Shown here one piece after another: positions 35,256 to 43,878 of a stretch of DNA of 64,000 nt. This DNA comes from Methylosarcina fibrata AML-C10 (GTDB lineage Bacteria; Pseudomonadota; Gammaproteobacteria; Methylococcales; Methylomonadaceae): the NCBI RefSeq assembly GCF_000372865.1, contig NZ_KB889965.1:2959450-3023449 (forward strand), written 5' to 3'. The position numbers were made by a program, and so were the translations under genes. Positions within the stretch are counted from its first letter, which is position 1, and each line of letters starts with the position of its first letter. Below the pieces are notes generated by a model. That model ran no database searches and was not told the DNA's origin. It worked only from the letters and a program-made list of their open reading frames with translations.

Positions 35256-36748
35256 GATGAGGCTTCCTGAATAAAGTGGTTGGGAACGGTGTCGGGCAGC
35301 GTAAAGAAAAAGGTCGTGCCCTGACCGCGCACGGATTCGAGCCAGATGCGGCCGCCGTACGTTTCGACGATTTTCTTGACTATCGTCAAACCTACGCCGG
35401 TGCTTTCCACGCGGTCGCGCGGATTCAGGGTCTGGAACAATTGAAAGATGCGTTCGAAATGGCGTTCTTCGATACCGGCCCCGTTGTCGGCCACGCTGAA
35501 CAGCCACATATCGCCTTCCATCCGGCACTCTATGCCGATCCAGCCTTCCGGTTTGTCCATAAAGCGGATGGCGTTGGCAATCAGGTTCTGGAAGACTTGT
35601 TGAATCCGGGTTCGCTCCGCCCGCACCGTCGGCAGCCCTTCCGCGCCGGTAATGATAATGTGAGGAGGCGGCGCCAGCAAATCGACGACTTCCCGAACCA
35701 ATTGTTCAAGATCGACGGTCACCACCGTTTCATGCACCATGCCGATACGCGAATATTGCAATACGCCGTCGATGAACCCGTCCAGACGGCGCACCCGTTG
35801 CAAGAGAAGCCGCAAATGTTCCCGGCCTTCGTCGTCGAGTTTGTGCCCCTGGTCGGAAGCGATCCAGTTGGCCAGCGAGCCGATGGCCCTAAGCGGCGCC
35901 TTGAGGTCATGGGAAACGACGTAAGCGAAGTTTTTGAGTTCTTCGTTGGCGTTTTCCAGTTCGTGAATCAGCCGCGCCTGCTCCGCTTCCAGATTTTTGC
36001 GCTCGGTAATGTCTTCGATGGAGAGAAGGATCAGCTCCCGTCTGTCGCCTGCCGCCAGAAATCCTCGCGCATTGAGACTCAGGATGCGGTGGCCGATGTC
36101 GGGAAATTCATGCCGCAACTCGAACGCCCCCACCGGGCAGACTTTGACGTTAATATCAAAAAGGAGTTGCCGAAGCTCCGGAAAGTTCCACTGCCGGCCA
36201 TGCAGCTCGAAAAAGGGCTGCCCCAGAGTTTCTTCCGGCGTCAACCGGAACATCCGGAAAAAGGTTCGGTTGGCCGAAACCACGCGGTAACCGGTATCCA
36301 GAACCACCAAAGCTTCCTGAATGGTCGCAAGAATGCTTTCCGAGAACTCCCACGCCGCCGCGAGGGCTTGCTTGCGGCGAGTGATGTCGTAAATGGTCGC
36401 CAGCACCAGTCCGTTCTCGATGGGGCTAAGACTGACGTCGGCAGCGAATTCGCTGCCATCCTTGCGTAAACCGTAGATTTCGAGATCGGTACCCATCATT
36501 CGGCTGGAGGGATAAGCCGCATAATCGGCACGCTGCTTCGCATGCAGCGCCCTCAAGCGCTGCGGAATCAAATCCTCGACGGTCAGCGCGGCGAGTTCTT
36601 CCTGAGTGTAACCGAACAACTGTTCGGCAGCCGGGTTGACCAGGAGAATATGGCCTTCCGAATCGGCGATAATCTTCGCATTGATCGCCGCATTCATCCA
36701 CCATCGCAGGTTTTTTCTTTCCAGAACGTCTGAAACCAGAGTCCGCAT
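35252..36748 (-). CDS. PAS-domain sensor histidine kinase
   Basis: The 498-residue soluble kinase has two or three PAS domains. The first is at about residues 18-110 (KIIADSEGHILLVNPAAEQL) and a second near 140-245 (VLDTGYRVVSANRTFFRMF). A short coiled coil precedes the kinase core, with VVSHDLKAPLRAIGSLANWI, FQNLIANAIRF and VADNGAGIEERHFERIF, and TGVGLTIVKKI. No chromophore-binding GAF-PHY region is present, so light sensing is not indicated. The ATG at 36748 is chosen over an in-frame TTG at 36754. It leads a three-gene operon ending in a diguanylate cyclase, so its signal likely adjusts cyclic di-GMP. Confidence 0.9.
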   Translation of the reverse strand: MRTLVSDVLERKNLRWWMNAAINAKIIADSEGHILLVNPAAEQLFGYTQEELAALTVEDLIPQRLRALHAKQRADYAAYPSSRMMGTDLEIYGLRKDGSEFAADVSLSPIENGLVLATIYDITRRKQALAAAWEFSESILATIQEALVVLDTGYRVVSANRTFFRMFRLTPEETLGQPFFELHGRQWNFPELRQLLFDINVKVCPVGAFELRHEFPDIGHRILSLNARGFLAAGDRRELILLSIEDITERKNLEAEQARLIHELENANEELKNFAYVVSHDLKAPLRAIGSLANWIASDQGHKLDDEGREHLRLLLQRVRRLDGFIDGVLQYSRIGMVHETVVTVDLEQLVREVVDLLAPPPHIIITGAEGLPTVRAERTRIQQVFQNLIANAIRFMDKPEGWIGIECRMEGDMWLFSVADNGAGIEERHFERIFQLFQTLNPRDRVESTGVGLTIVKKIVETYGGRIWLESVRGQGTTFFFTLPDTVPNHFIQEASS

Positions 36749-36827
36749 AAACAACTGTCCGGTTTTAATTGAGTCGGGAATTCGTTTACGAAATTCCTCT
36801 TGATCTCGGGCCAGGGAGATTGCTCCA

Positions 36828-36873
36828 ACAACCCTACGAAAAATACGGGGGACGGTATCTTGCGTAGGGTTGT
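36828..36873. repeat. Inverted repeat with GTAGGGTTGT arms
   Basis: ACAACCCTACG (36828-36838) and CGTAGGGTTGT (36863-36873) are exact inverses around a 24-nt centre. Arms begin with GTAG, as in the other palindromic families in this window. It lies about 80 bp before the kinase gene. Confidence 0.7.
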
Positions 36874-37550
36874 GGCGCGTCTGCTTGAGAGCTTGTACGA
36901 AATAATAGATGAAGCATTTGTATGCTTCTTGCGGTTATTTTATTGATAAAAAACCAACATAACAATAAAGCAATATATTTATAACAACATATCATTAACT
37001 ACCGGAGACATTGCTTTGCTCCCGAATGAAATGACCGCTTCGTTCCATCGGACTTATTCAGGCGAAAAGCGCGGGGAACGATGCTTCATTGCTAACTCCC
37101 GGTTTCAAAACAAAAATCCGTCCTATGCAGAGCCTGTCAAGCATCTGCCGGCATATAAAGTTGAAAACTTCGCTCTCTGGCGTCGGTCGGGCAAAAAGCG
37201 ATCGGGATCGGTTAAAAAGAGCCGTTCTGCCGGCCGTTAAGGCGGGCAGAACATTAACGTCCGGGTTGTTTGTCCCCGACGGGAAGGACTTCCCTCGACA
37301 AGAACCGCGTCTACAAGACAACTTCTGCGGAAATTAGACAACCTGGAAAAAGCCGGGATTCCAGGTTGAACGGTTAAATTCCTTAATTTTTATAATTTAA
37401 TTGTACAATATAATTAAAAGATAATTAAAGAATAAAATGCAAAAAGAAAAAGATAAAAATAGATACTTAAGTTATCCATTGTAAAAGCTTCGAGCTTTCG
37501 AGAAAAGCTACGTCGCAGCGGACAGGCGCCCTGAATCTCCGCCCGAATTT

Positions 37551-37578
37551 AGAAAAGAACGCCGGAGCATTTTCCGGC
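37551..37578 (-). terminator. Putative terminator after iscA
   Basis: On the minus strand GCCGGA-AAATGC-TCCGGC (37578-37561) is followed by GTTCTTTTCT. It lies 20 bp past the iscA stop and would end the iscR-desulfurase-iscA transcript. Confidence 0.6.
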
Positions 37579-37597
37579 TATGTACTATGCAACCGGA

Positions 37598-37921
37598 TCA
37601 AACCGAAAAACTTTCTCCGCAGCCGCAGGTGGCTTTGACGTTGGGGTTATTGAATTGAAAGGCTTCGTTAATGCCTTCTCTTCGGTAATCCAGTTCGATC
37701 CCATCCACGTAAGGCAGATCGCTTTTCCGGACGATGACTTTGACTCCGAAATTTTCAAACACGGCGTCGTCTTCCATCAGTTGATCGGCGTACTCCAGCG
37801 CATAGGCGTAACCCGAGCATCCCGACTTTTTGACGCCCAATTTCAAGCCGATGCCTTTGCCGCGTTTTTCCAGTTGTTTCTTTATCTGCCGGGCTGCATT
37901 CTCGGTTAACAATACGGACAT
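37598..37921 (-). CDS. iscA: Iron-sulfur cluster assembly protein IscA
   Basis: The 107-residue A-type carrier has the three conserved cysteines: one in [15 protein letters not shown] near residue 35 and two in CGCGESFSV at the end. It receives and delivers iron-sulfur clusters to target enzymes. The ATG at 37921 has AGAGG eight bases upstream and lies 10 bp after the desulfurase gene, so the two are in one operon. ErpA-like proteins share the fold; the IscA-type spacing and neighbours favour IscA. Confidence 0.9.
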   Translation of the reverse strand: MSVLLTENAARQIKKQLEKRGKGIGLKLGVKKSGCSGYAYALEYADQLMEDDAVFENFGVKVIVRKSDLPYVDGIELDYRREGINEAFQFNNPNVKATCGCGESFSV

Positions 37922-37931
37922 ATCGACCTCT

Positions 37932-39041
37932 TTATGGTTGGCGCACCAACGTTTTCAATAAATTGACAAAAGTAAAAATTTCCGCCTCGGTATTGGACTT
38001 TCCCAGGCTGATGCGGACGGCGCTCATGCCCAGCTCTGCATCCACGCCCATCGCGACCAATACCGGGCTGAGTTCCTTGCCGCCGCTGGCGCAGGCCGAC
38101 CCGCTGGAAACGGCGACGCTTTTTTGATCCAGCCTCATCACCAACATCTCCCCGTCGGTTCCGGCCATGCCGAATTGTACGGTATTGGGCAATCTTTCGG
38201 CAGAACGAGCGAACAGAGTGACGCCCGGAATCGAGCTCAGTTGCGCTTCCAGCAGGTCCCGTAAAGCCCGAAGACGGCGGCTTCGCTCCGTAAGTTCGGC
38301 GCCTGCCAGCTCCGCCGCCTTGCCGAAACCGACGATGGCGGCAACATTTTCGGTGCCCGCCCGCAATCCTTGCTCCTGACCTCCGCCCCGCAAGATCGGC
38401 CTGATCTCGACCGACTTGTCGAAAACCAGGGCGCCGCAGCCTTTGGGACCGTATATCTTATGGCTGGACAACGACATCAGATGAACCCCGAGTCCGCTAA
38501 AATGCACCGGGATTTTGCCCGCCGCCTGCACGGCATCGGTATGAACGAGAATACCATGGCTTTTTAATTGCTCGGCGTATCGGGCGACAGGCTGAACGAC
38601 GCCGGTCTCGTTGTTGGCCAGCATCATCGAAACCAGGCCGGGCTTGCGTTCGAGCAAACCATCGACGGCGTCCTGTTCGATCACTCCGTCGGCATTGACT
38701 TCGATCAGGGTCAAGGCGTGACCCTGACTGTGCAAATGCTCGGCCGGCTCGATAATCGACGGGTGCTCTACGGCCGAAACCGCCAATCCCCGGCCCGGCG
38801 GGAGGCTCGCCAGCGCCAGATTATTGGCCTCGGTGCCGCCGCTGGTAAATACGATTTGCGAGGTCGAGGCACTCACCAAGGAGGCGACCTGCTCGCGGGC
38901 ATTATCGATGGCGCTTCTGACGATTCTGCCTTGACGATAGAGACTGGAAGGATTTCCATAAAAGGCGCCCAGATAAGGCAGCATCGTCTCCAACACCCGC
39001 TCGTCGAGGGGGGTGGTGGCGTTATGATCGAAATAGATCAT
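37932..39041 (-). CDS. Cysteine desulfurase (IscS/NifS family)
   Basis: The 369-residue PLP enzyme removes sulfur from cysteine for cluster assembly. It begins [16 protein letters not shown], has [12 protein letters not shown], the cofactor lysine in [12 protein letters not shown], and the persulfide-carrying Cys in [13 protein letters not shown]. At 369 residues it is shorter than E. coli IscS (404), and the sequence looks closer to NifS-like class I desulfurases. It lies between iscR and iscA, where iscS normally sits, but no iscU scaffold gene follows. The start ATG 39041 lacks a strong ribosome site. Confidence 0.88.
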   Translation of the reverse strand: MIYFDHNATTPLDERVLETMLPYLGAFYGNPSSLYRQGRIVRSAIDNAREQVASLVSASTSQIVFTSGGTEANNLALASLPPGRGLAVSAVEHPSIIEPAEHLHSQGHALTLIEVNADGVIEQDAVDGLLERKPGLVSMMLANNETGVVQPVARYAEQLKSHGILVHTDAVQAAGKIPVHFSGLGVHLMSLSSHKIYGPKGCGALVFDKSVEIRPILRGGGQEQGLRAGTENVAAIVGFGKAAELAGAELTERSRRLRALRDLLEAQLSSIPGVTLFARSAERLPNTVQFGMAGTDGEMLVMRLDQKSVAVSSGSACASGGKELSPVLVAMGVDAELGMSAVRISLGKSNTEAEIFTFVNLLKTLVRQP

Positions 39042-39094
39042 TCAGGAGCAATACATAAGAGTCAGACCGTCCGGCTCGGCCGCGTAAACGCCGC

Positions 39095-39586
39095 TCAGTC
39101 CGGATAAACGTTAACTCCGGTTTGACGGTGGATTTCGATGATATGCTGGGCTTCCAGCTCCTGCCGCCGGGCCACTTCCTGAACCTCGTGTTTTTCCAGC
39201 AGATCGGCCAGCGTAATGCCTCTCAGGTATTCCCGTATCTGCTCGCTCAAACCCATCCAGAGATCGTGCGTCAGGCAGGCCTGTTGCTTCTGGCAGTTGG
39301 CCTCGCCGCCGCATTTGGTGGCGTCGATCTGCTCGTCGACCGCGGCAATAATGGCGGCGATGCTGATATCGCTCGCCTTTCCGGCCAGCTTATAGCCGCC
39401 GCCCGGCCCGCGCACGCCTTTGACCATTCCGGCGCGGCGCAATCGCGCGAACAACTGTTCAAGGTAGGACAGGGAAATGGTTTGACGAGTAGCAACCTCT
39501 GTTAAAGTAACGGGTATCTTTTGGCTGTGAAAAGCCAGATCCAACATTGCAGTGACCGCGTAACGGCCTTTAGTGGTTAAGCGCAC
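39095..39586 (-). CDS. iscR: IscR, Rrf2-family [2Fe-2S] regulator
   Basis: The 163-residue regulator has the Rrf2 winged helix (RLTTKGRYAVTAMLDLAFHS, LSYLEQLFARLRRAGMV, GPGGGYKLA). It also has the cluster ligands spaced as in IscR: C-x5-C-x5-C-x2-H in KCGGEANCQKQQACLTH. It senses cluster supply and controls its own operon. The start is taken as GTG at 39586: the predicted promoter places transcription start near 39615, so the further ATG at 39619 would lie upstream of or at the RNA start. VRLTTKGRYA also matches the family N terminus. Confidence 0.9.
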   Translation of the reverse strand: MRLTTKGRYAVTAMLDLAFHSQKIPVTLTEVATRQTISLSYLEQLFARLRRAGMVKGVRGPGGGYKLAGKASDISIAAIIAAVDEQIDATKCGGEANCQKQQACLTHDLWMGLSEQIREYLRGITLADLLEKHEVQEVARRQELEAQHIIEIHRQTGVNVYPD

Positions 39587-39621
39587 AACACACCATCCTG
39601 AAGAAATTACAACATTCAAAT

Positions 39622-39653
39622 ACTATACTTAACCTAGTGTAATAGTCAACTAT
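39622..39653 (-). promoter_or_regulatory. iscR promoter overlapping an IscR type 1 operator
   Basis: Read on the minus strand from 39653, ATAGTTGACT then ATTACACTAGG then TTAAGTAT matches the IscR type 1 site known from E. coli iscR. TTGACT (39650-39645) and TATAGT (39627-39622) are spaced by 17 bp, so the operator covers the promoter, which allows autorepression. Confidence 0.75.
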
Positions 39654-39659
39654 TAAACC

Positions 39660-39991
39660 TTAAAAATTTAATACTTAATGGATTACATAACTACTTTCAG
39701 ACCGCAAGGCCGAATTAGAGACTATTGCTCCGGTTCAATTTACAATTCTTTTGAATCGAGCCGGAGATTGCCGGAACCTATGGAACTGATCCAAACCGCC
39801 CCCCTTCTGTCCGGAAAATTATCCGGCCCCCGCCAATAGCCCGTTTCCACGTTGAGCTCAGGAATGGTAGAGGATGTATCCGGGCATTGATAATTCTTTC
39901 CGACAATCGATAAATAAATTTGTAAAAATTATTAATATTTAGTAGAATTCTGGATCTTTTATTGAGCCTTTAACAGAAAGACGAAGTCACG
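39660..39991. other. Leader region between iscR and rplM
   Basis: The divergent promoters of iscR and rplM lie at its two ends. The middle (39700-39890) shows no gene and no clear RNA element, although a ribosomal leader within 39950-39991 is possible. Confidence 0.35.
39920..39948 (+). promoter_or_regulatory. rplM-rpsI promoter
   Basis: TTGTAA (39920-39925) and TAGAAT (39943-39948) are spaced by 17 bp in an AT-rich setting, about 44 bp before the rplM start. Confidence 0.65.
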
Positions 39992-40420
39992 ATGAAAACA
40001 TTTAGTGCAAAACCAGCAGAAGTCAAGCGCGATTGGTACGTAGTTGATGCGGAAGGGAAGACGCTCGGACGTCTTGCTTCTGAAATTGCGCGTCGTCTTC
40101 GCGGCAAACACAAACCGGAATATACACCGCATGTCGATACGGGCGATTATATCATCGTAGTCAATGCCGAAAAAATTGGTGTTACCGGCAATAAAGAAAA
40201 AGACAAACTGTATCAACATCATACCGGCTACATCGGCAATTTGAAAACCGTCAGCCTCGGCAAATTGAGAAAAACCTTCCCGGACCGCATTTTAACCACC
40301 GCGGTTAAAGGCATGCTGCCCAACAACCCGCTGGGCCGCGCCATGTTCAAGAAACTGAAGGTTTATGCCGGTCCCGAACACGATCATCAGGCTCAACAGC
40401 CAAAAGTTTTGGAAATTTAA
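39992..40420 (+). CDS. rplM: 50S ribosomal protein L13
   Basis: The 142-residue protein is a standard L13: [20 protein letters not shown], then [20 protein letters not shown], then [20 protein letters not shown]. It is an early-binding protein of the large subunit. The gene is followed 11 bp later by rpsI, the usual bacterial pair. Confidence 0.98.
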   Translation: MKTFSAKPAEVKRDWYVVDAEGKTLGRLASEIARRLRGKHKPEYTPHVDTGDYIIVVNAEKIGVTGNKEKDKLYQHHTGYIGNLKTVSLGKLRKTFPDRILTTAVKGMLPNNPLGRAMFKKLKVYAGPEHDHQAQQPKVLEI

Positions 40421-40431
40421 GCGAGTAAACC

Positions 40432-40824
40432 ATGGCAACAGCTCAATATTATGGCACAGGCCGTCGTAAAAGCGCGGTAGCACGCGTTTACGCGACATCC
40501 GGCACCGGCAAAATCATTATTAACAAAAAACCGATCGAAGAATATTTCGGCCGCAAAACCGACCAAATGGTTTCTCGTCAGCCTCTGGAATGCATCGAGA
40601 TGGCCGGAAAATTTGACGTCAACGTGATCGTCAAAGGCGGCGGCCCGTCCGGCCAGGCTGGCGCCATTCGCCATGGTCTGACACGCGCGTTAATGGCTTA
40701 TGACGAAGCGCTGCGCTCCCCTCTGCGCAAAGCCGGTTTCGTGACTCGCGACTCCCGCGAAGTCGAACGGAAAAAAGTCGGATTGCACAAAGCAAGAAAA
40801 CGCCCTCAATACTCCAAACGTTAA
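40432..40824 (+). CDS. rpsI: 30S ribosomal protein S9
   Basis: The 130-residue protein is a standard S9, starting [20 protein letters not shown] and ending with the conserved [11 protein letters not shown] tail that reaches the ribosomal P site. It is the second gene of the rplM-rpsI operon, ended by a strong terminator. Confidence 0.98.
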   Translation: MATAQYYGTGRRKSAVARVYATSGTGKIIINKKPIEEYFGRKTDQMVSRQPLECIEMAGKFDVNVIVKGGGPSGQAGAIRHGLTRALMAYDEALRSPLRKAGFVTRDSREVERKKVGLHKARKRPQYSKR

Positions 40825-40866
40825 TCATTGCATTAGCGTCCTATGTGGCCTTTGGCTGCATTGCAT

Positions 40867-40906
40867 AAAAAAGGCTGCGATCTCCAATGATGCAGCCTTT
40901 TTTTTT
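40867..40906 (+). terminator. Rho-independent terminator of rplM-rpsI
   Basis: AAAAAAGGCTGC (40867-40878) and GCAGCCTTTTTT (40892-40903) form a 12-bp stem around a 13-nt loop, followed by more T. It lies 42 bp past rpsI. Confidence 0.92.
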
Positions 40907-41027
40907 GATTTTCAGATTAACTAAAATTTAACATAAATTTAATTCACTTTTAACCCGAGCTGCTCCATACTGGCGGGATAACGCCGATCGGCATTTGCAT
41001 CGGGTCCGCGATACTAAAACAGGCATC

Positions 41028-41759
41028 ATGAAGATTTCAATTGTTATCCCGGTGCACAACGAAGCTGAAAACGTCCTTCCGCTACTGGAAGAGATTGAGG
41101 CCGCAATGAAAACAGCCGAAGCTTACGAAATTATCTTTGTGAATGACGGCAGCAAGGACAACACCGGAAGCGTGCTGAAAGAAGCCATGCCCCGGCACAA
41201 ACACCTGCGGGTTCTTCATCATCAACAAAGCTGCGGACAAAGCACAGCCATTTTCAACGGCGTCAAGGCAGCCGTCCATCCTTTCATCGCGACGCTGGAC
41301 GGCGACGGCCAAAACGATCCGGCCGACATTCCCCGGCTTTACGAAGTGTTGCAGCAAAAACGGAAACTCTCGCCCGACTTATGGATGATTGCCGGCTGGA
41401 GAAACGCCCGGTACGACTCCCGATGGCGGCTGTTTTCGTCCCGAGTTGCCAACACCGTTCGCTCGGGACTCTTGGGGGACAACACGCCGGATACCGGCTG
41501 CGGTCTGAAAGTCTTCTTGAGAGAAAAATTTCTGGAACTGCCCTATTTCGACCATATGCACCGTTTTTTGCCGGCCTTGATCCTGAGAGCGGGCGGACAA
41601 GTGGTCTCCGAACCCGTCAAGCATCGAGCCCGGTCCGCCGGCCGTTCGAACTACGGTACGCTGGATCGGCTCTGGGCGGGCATCACCGATCTTCTGGGCG
41701 TCATGTGGCTGCAAAAAAGAGCAAAACGCGCGGTCATCGAGGAAACTCAACATGGATAA
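41028..41759 (+). CDS. Glycosyltransferase family 2, polyprenyl-phosphate type
   Basis: The 243-residue enzyme has the GT-A fold motifs of dolichol-/undecaprenyl-phosphate sugar synthases: ISIVIPVHNEAENVLPLLEE, IIFVNDGSKDNT, the metal-binding LDGDGQNDP, and GLKVFLRE. No C-terminal membrane helices follow, so it is the short soluble class. It likely loads a sugar on undecaprenyl phosphate for the ArnT-like enzyme downstream. The ATG at 41028 begins the domain. Its 3' end overlaps the LAB_N gene by 8 bp. Confidence 0.88.
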   Translation: MKISIVIPVHNEAENVLPLLEEIEAAMKTAEAYEIIFVNDGSKDNTGSVLKEAMPRHKHLRVLHHQQSCGQSTAIFNGVKAAVHPFIATLDGDGQNDPADIPRLYEVLQQKRKLSPDLWMIAGWRNARYDSRWRLFSSRVANTVRSGLLGDNTPDTGCGLKVFLREKFLELPYFDHMHRFLPALILRAGGQVVSEPVKHRARSAGRSNYGTLDRLWAGITDLLGVMWLQKRAKRAVIEETQHG

Positions 41760-42027
41760 AGAAACCATCTGGCTTGCCGTCGGCTTTTTAGGACAGGCAT
41801 TATTTTCTGCCCGTTTTCTGGTGCAATGGATAAAAAGCGAAAAGGAAAAAAAAAGCGTTTTTCCTATCGCCTTCTGGTATTTCAGTATTGCCGGGGGCGT
41901 CACTCTGCTGGCTTATGCCGTTTATCGAAAGGACCCCGTATTCATTCTGGGCCAGCTCAGCGGACTTTTGATTTATTTTCGTAATTTATATTTTGTTTTT
42001 TACGAACGCAAAAATCCGGTTGCCTGA
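41752..42027 (+). CDS. LAB_N-domain small membrane protein
   Basis: The 91-residue protein is a lipid A biosynthesis N-terminal (LAB_N) domain: WLAVGFLGQALFSARFLVQW, FPIAFWYFSIAGGVTLLAYA, and FILGQLSGLLIYFRNLYFVF, giving three membrane helices. Such proteins occur alone next to polyprenyl-phosphate glycosyltransferases, as here, and may help move or present the lipid-linked sugar. It overlaps the glycosyltransferase gene and precedes the ArnT-like gene, forming one operon. Confidence 0.85.
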   Translation: MDKETIWLAVGFLGQALFSARFLVQWIKSEKEKKSVFPIAFWYFSIAGGVTLLAYAVYRKDPVFILGQLSGLLIYFRNLYFVFYERKNPVA

Positions 42028-42051
42028 TCCGAAGCCTTGAGCCATCCTGAC

Positions 42052-43683
42052 ATGTACCGACTTCTGCCCGTCCGCTTATGGGTATTCCTTGTCTGGGCGA
42101 CTTTAATTGCCGTCAGTCTTTACACCAGACCCTTGCTGCCTGTCGACGAAACACGATATGCGGCCGTTGCCTGGGAAATGTGGCTTCGAAATGATTTCCT
42201 TGTTCCCCATCTGAACGGAGAAAGCTACAGCCACAAACCGCCCTTGCTGTTCTGGCTGATCGCATTAAGCTGGAAGCTGTTCGGCGTCAATGAAATCTCG
42301 CTTAGACTCATCTCGCCGCTGTTTTCCTTGGCCGCTTTATATTTATCCGCCCGCATCGCCCGTGTGTTATGGCCGGATAGAAGCAGAACCGCCGAACTGG
42401 CGCCTCTGCTACTGCTGGGATCGCTGGTCTGGATCGTTTACAGCACGCTGACGATGTTCGACATGATGCTGGCGTTTTTTGTCGTGCTCGGCATCTTTAG
42501 CTTGGCCAAACTGGGCGACACCCCGAGGTCGATGCCGTATTGGAGCTTGCTGGGGATGGCGATCGGCGGCGGCCTTCTGAGCAAAGGCCCGGTGGTATTA
42601 CTGCATCTATTGCCGATCGCGCTGCTGGCGCCGTGGTGGCTGACGGAAAAACCCGCCGGTTTCCGCTGGTCCCAATGGTACGTCCGACTCTTTTTCAGCT
42701 TTGCGCTGGGCGCTCTGATCGCCCTCGGCTGGGCCGTTCCCGCCGGCTATTCCGGCGGCGAAGCCTACCGGAATGCGATTTTCCTGGGACAAACCAGCGG
42801 CCGCCTGGTTGAATCTTTCGCTCACCGATATCCGTGGTGGTGGTATCTTCAGGTGCTGCCTCTTTTATTACTGCCCTGGTTGCTGGCAAAACCCTTGTGG
42901 ACCGGTTTAAAAAAACTGACGCTGCAAGACCGTGGCGTTCGTTTTTGCGCCGCCTGGATCGTGCCGGTCTTTCTGGCTTTCTCTCTGGTCAGCGGCAAGC
43001 GCATCCATTACCTGTTGCCGTTGCTACCGGCTTTTATTCTGCTGGCGGCGCGGGCTGCGGACGAAACCGCCGAAGAGAAAGGGTGGGAAAGAGCTCACCG
43101 CCCGATCGTTACGATTTATGCCGTGCTGGGCCTGGTTCTGGCCTGCCTGCCCCGGTTGAACGATAAATTCCATTGGGCGCAAGACTTGTCATCGCTTTCG
43201 CCAGCGTGGGGCCTCCTGCTGCTCGCCAGTGCCGTCCTGTTGGGGCTAAGTAGAGCTGCCACCGCGGCGCAATCGGTTTTTCATGCCGCCGTCGCCTCAG
43301 CCGCCGCATTGATTCTTGTCTCCTGCGGTTTTTTCAGCCTGAAAGCCCGGAGTTTCGATACCACGGAAGCAGCTCGACAAATTTCCCGGCTCATGGCGGA
43401 ACAAAAAGAGATCGCCTATTACGGCAGCAAGTACCACGGCCAGTATCATTTCAGCGGCCGTCTGATCCGCCCTATTTCGGTCATATCCCGCTATCAGGAC
43501 CTCTACCGCTGGGCCCAAGGCCATCCCGACGCTTATATTATTGTCGACTACCGGGAAACCGACGCTTTACCGAAAACAATTTTCAGTTACAGCTATCCTT
43601 TCAAGAACCACAAGATCGGTGTAATGGCGGCAAAGGCGCTGCTGGAAAATCCAAATCTTGCAAACGAACTCCATCCTTTTTGA
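42052..43683 (+). CDS. ArnT-like lipid A glycosyltransferase (GT39/GT83)
   Basis: The 543-residue membrane enzyme has about a dozen helices and the N-terminal catalytic loop LLPVDETRYAAVAWEMW, with the acidic DE pair, then SYSHKPPLLFWLI. This is the pattern of ArnT, which moves aminoarabinose from undecaprenyl phosphate to lipid A. The usual arnBCADEF genes are absent, and the GT2-LAB_N-ArnT order resembles modules that attach other sugars, as in Francisella. The ATG at 42052 is chosen, with an in-frame TTG at 42037 as an alternative. The likely result is altered surface charge, but the sugar is unknown. Confidence 0.85.
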   Translation: MYRLLPVRLWVFLVWATLIAVSLYTRPLLPVDETRYAAVAWEMWLRNDFLVPHLNGESYSHKPPLLFWLIALSWKLFGVNEISLRLISPLFSLAALYLSARIARVLWPDRSRTAELAPLLLLGSLVWIVYSTLTMFDMMLAFFVVLGIFSLAKLGDTPRSMPYWSLLGMAIGGGLLSKGPVVLLHLLPIALLAPWWLTEKPAGFRWSQWYVRLFFSFALGALIALGWAVPAGYSGGEAYRNAIFLGQTSGRLVESFAHRYPWWWYLQVLPLLLLPWLLAKPLWTGLKKLTLQDRGVRFCAAWIVPVFLAFSLVSGKRIHYLLPLLPAFILLAARAADETAEEKGWERAHRPIVTIYAVLGLVLACLPRLNDKFHWAQDLSSLSPAWGLLLLASAVLLGLSRAATAAQSVFHAAVASAAALILVSCGFFSLKARSFDTTEAARQISRLMAEQKEIAYYGSKYHGQYHFSGRLIRPISVISRYQDLYRWAQGHPDAYIIVDYRETDALPKTIFSYSYPFKNHKIGVMAAKALLENPNLANELHPF

Positions 43684-43878
43684 TTCAGTTTCAGCCCGTA
43701 CGGTTTTACTCCGAGCGCCGGCGCTCCGACGTGACGTGGAGCTTCGCAGTCGGCATGATTTGCCCGGGCGGCATAGATTGCCGAGTCTAGTTCGGCGCCG
43801 AATCAAAAAGACCTGAGGGGAATCTGCCCGATCAGACCGTTTTTCTTTCCTTAACCGAAGCCATGGCATGACGCCGAG

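Larger units (their letters stand above)
36749..37597. other. Gene-poor stretch with hairpins upstream of the kinase operon
   Basis: About 850 bp without a supported gene. GAAGCAT-TTGT-ATGCTTC (36911-36928) is a perfect 7-bp hairpin. Two blocks (about 36930-37000 and 37375-37480) are very AT-rich, and GTTCTGCC/GGCAGAAC near 37223-37250 is another inverted repeat. The promoter of the kinase operon should lie here, read on the minus strand, but was not fixed. Confidence 0.4.

Noticed and set aside
35276-36469. 397-codon open frame opposite the PAS kinase gene
   Set aside because: Antisense shadow; the minus strand carries the full kinase core.
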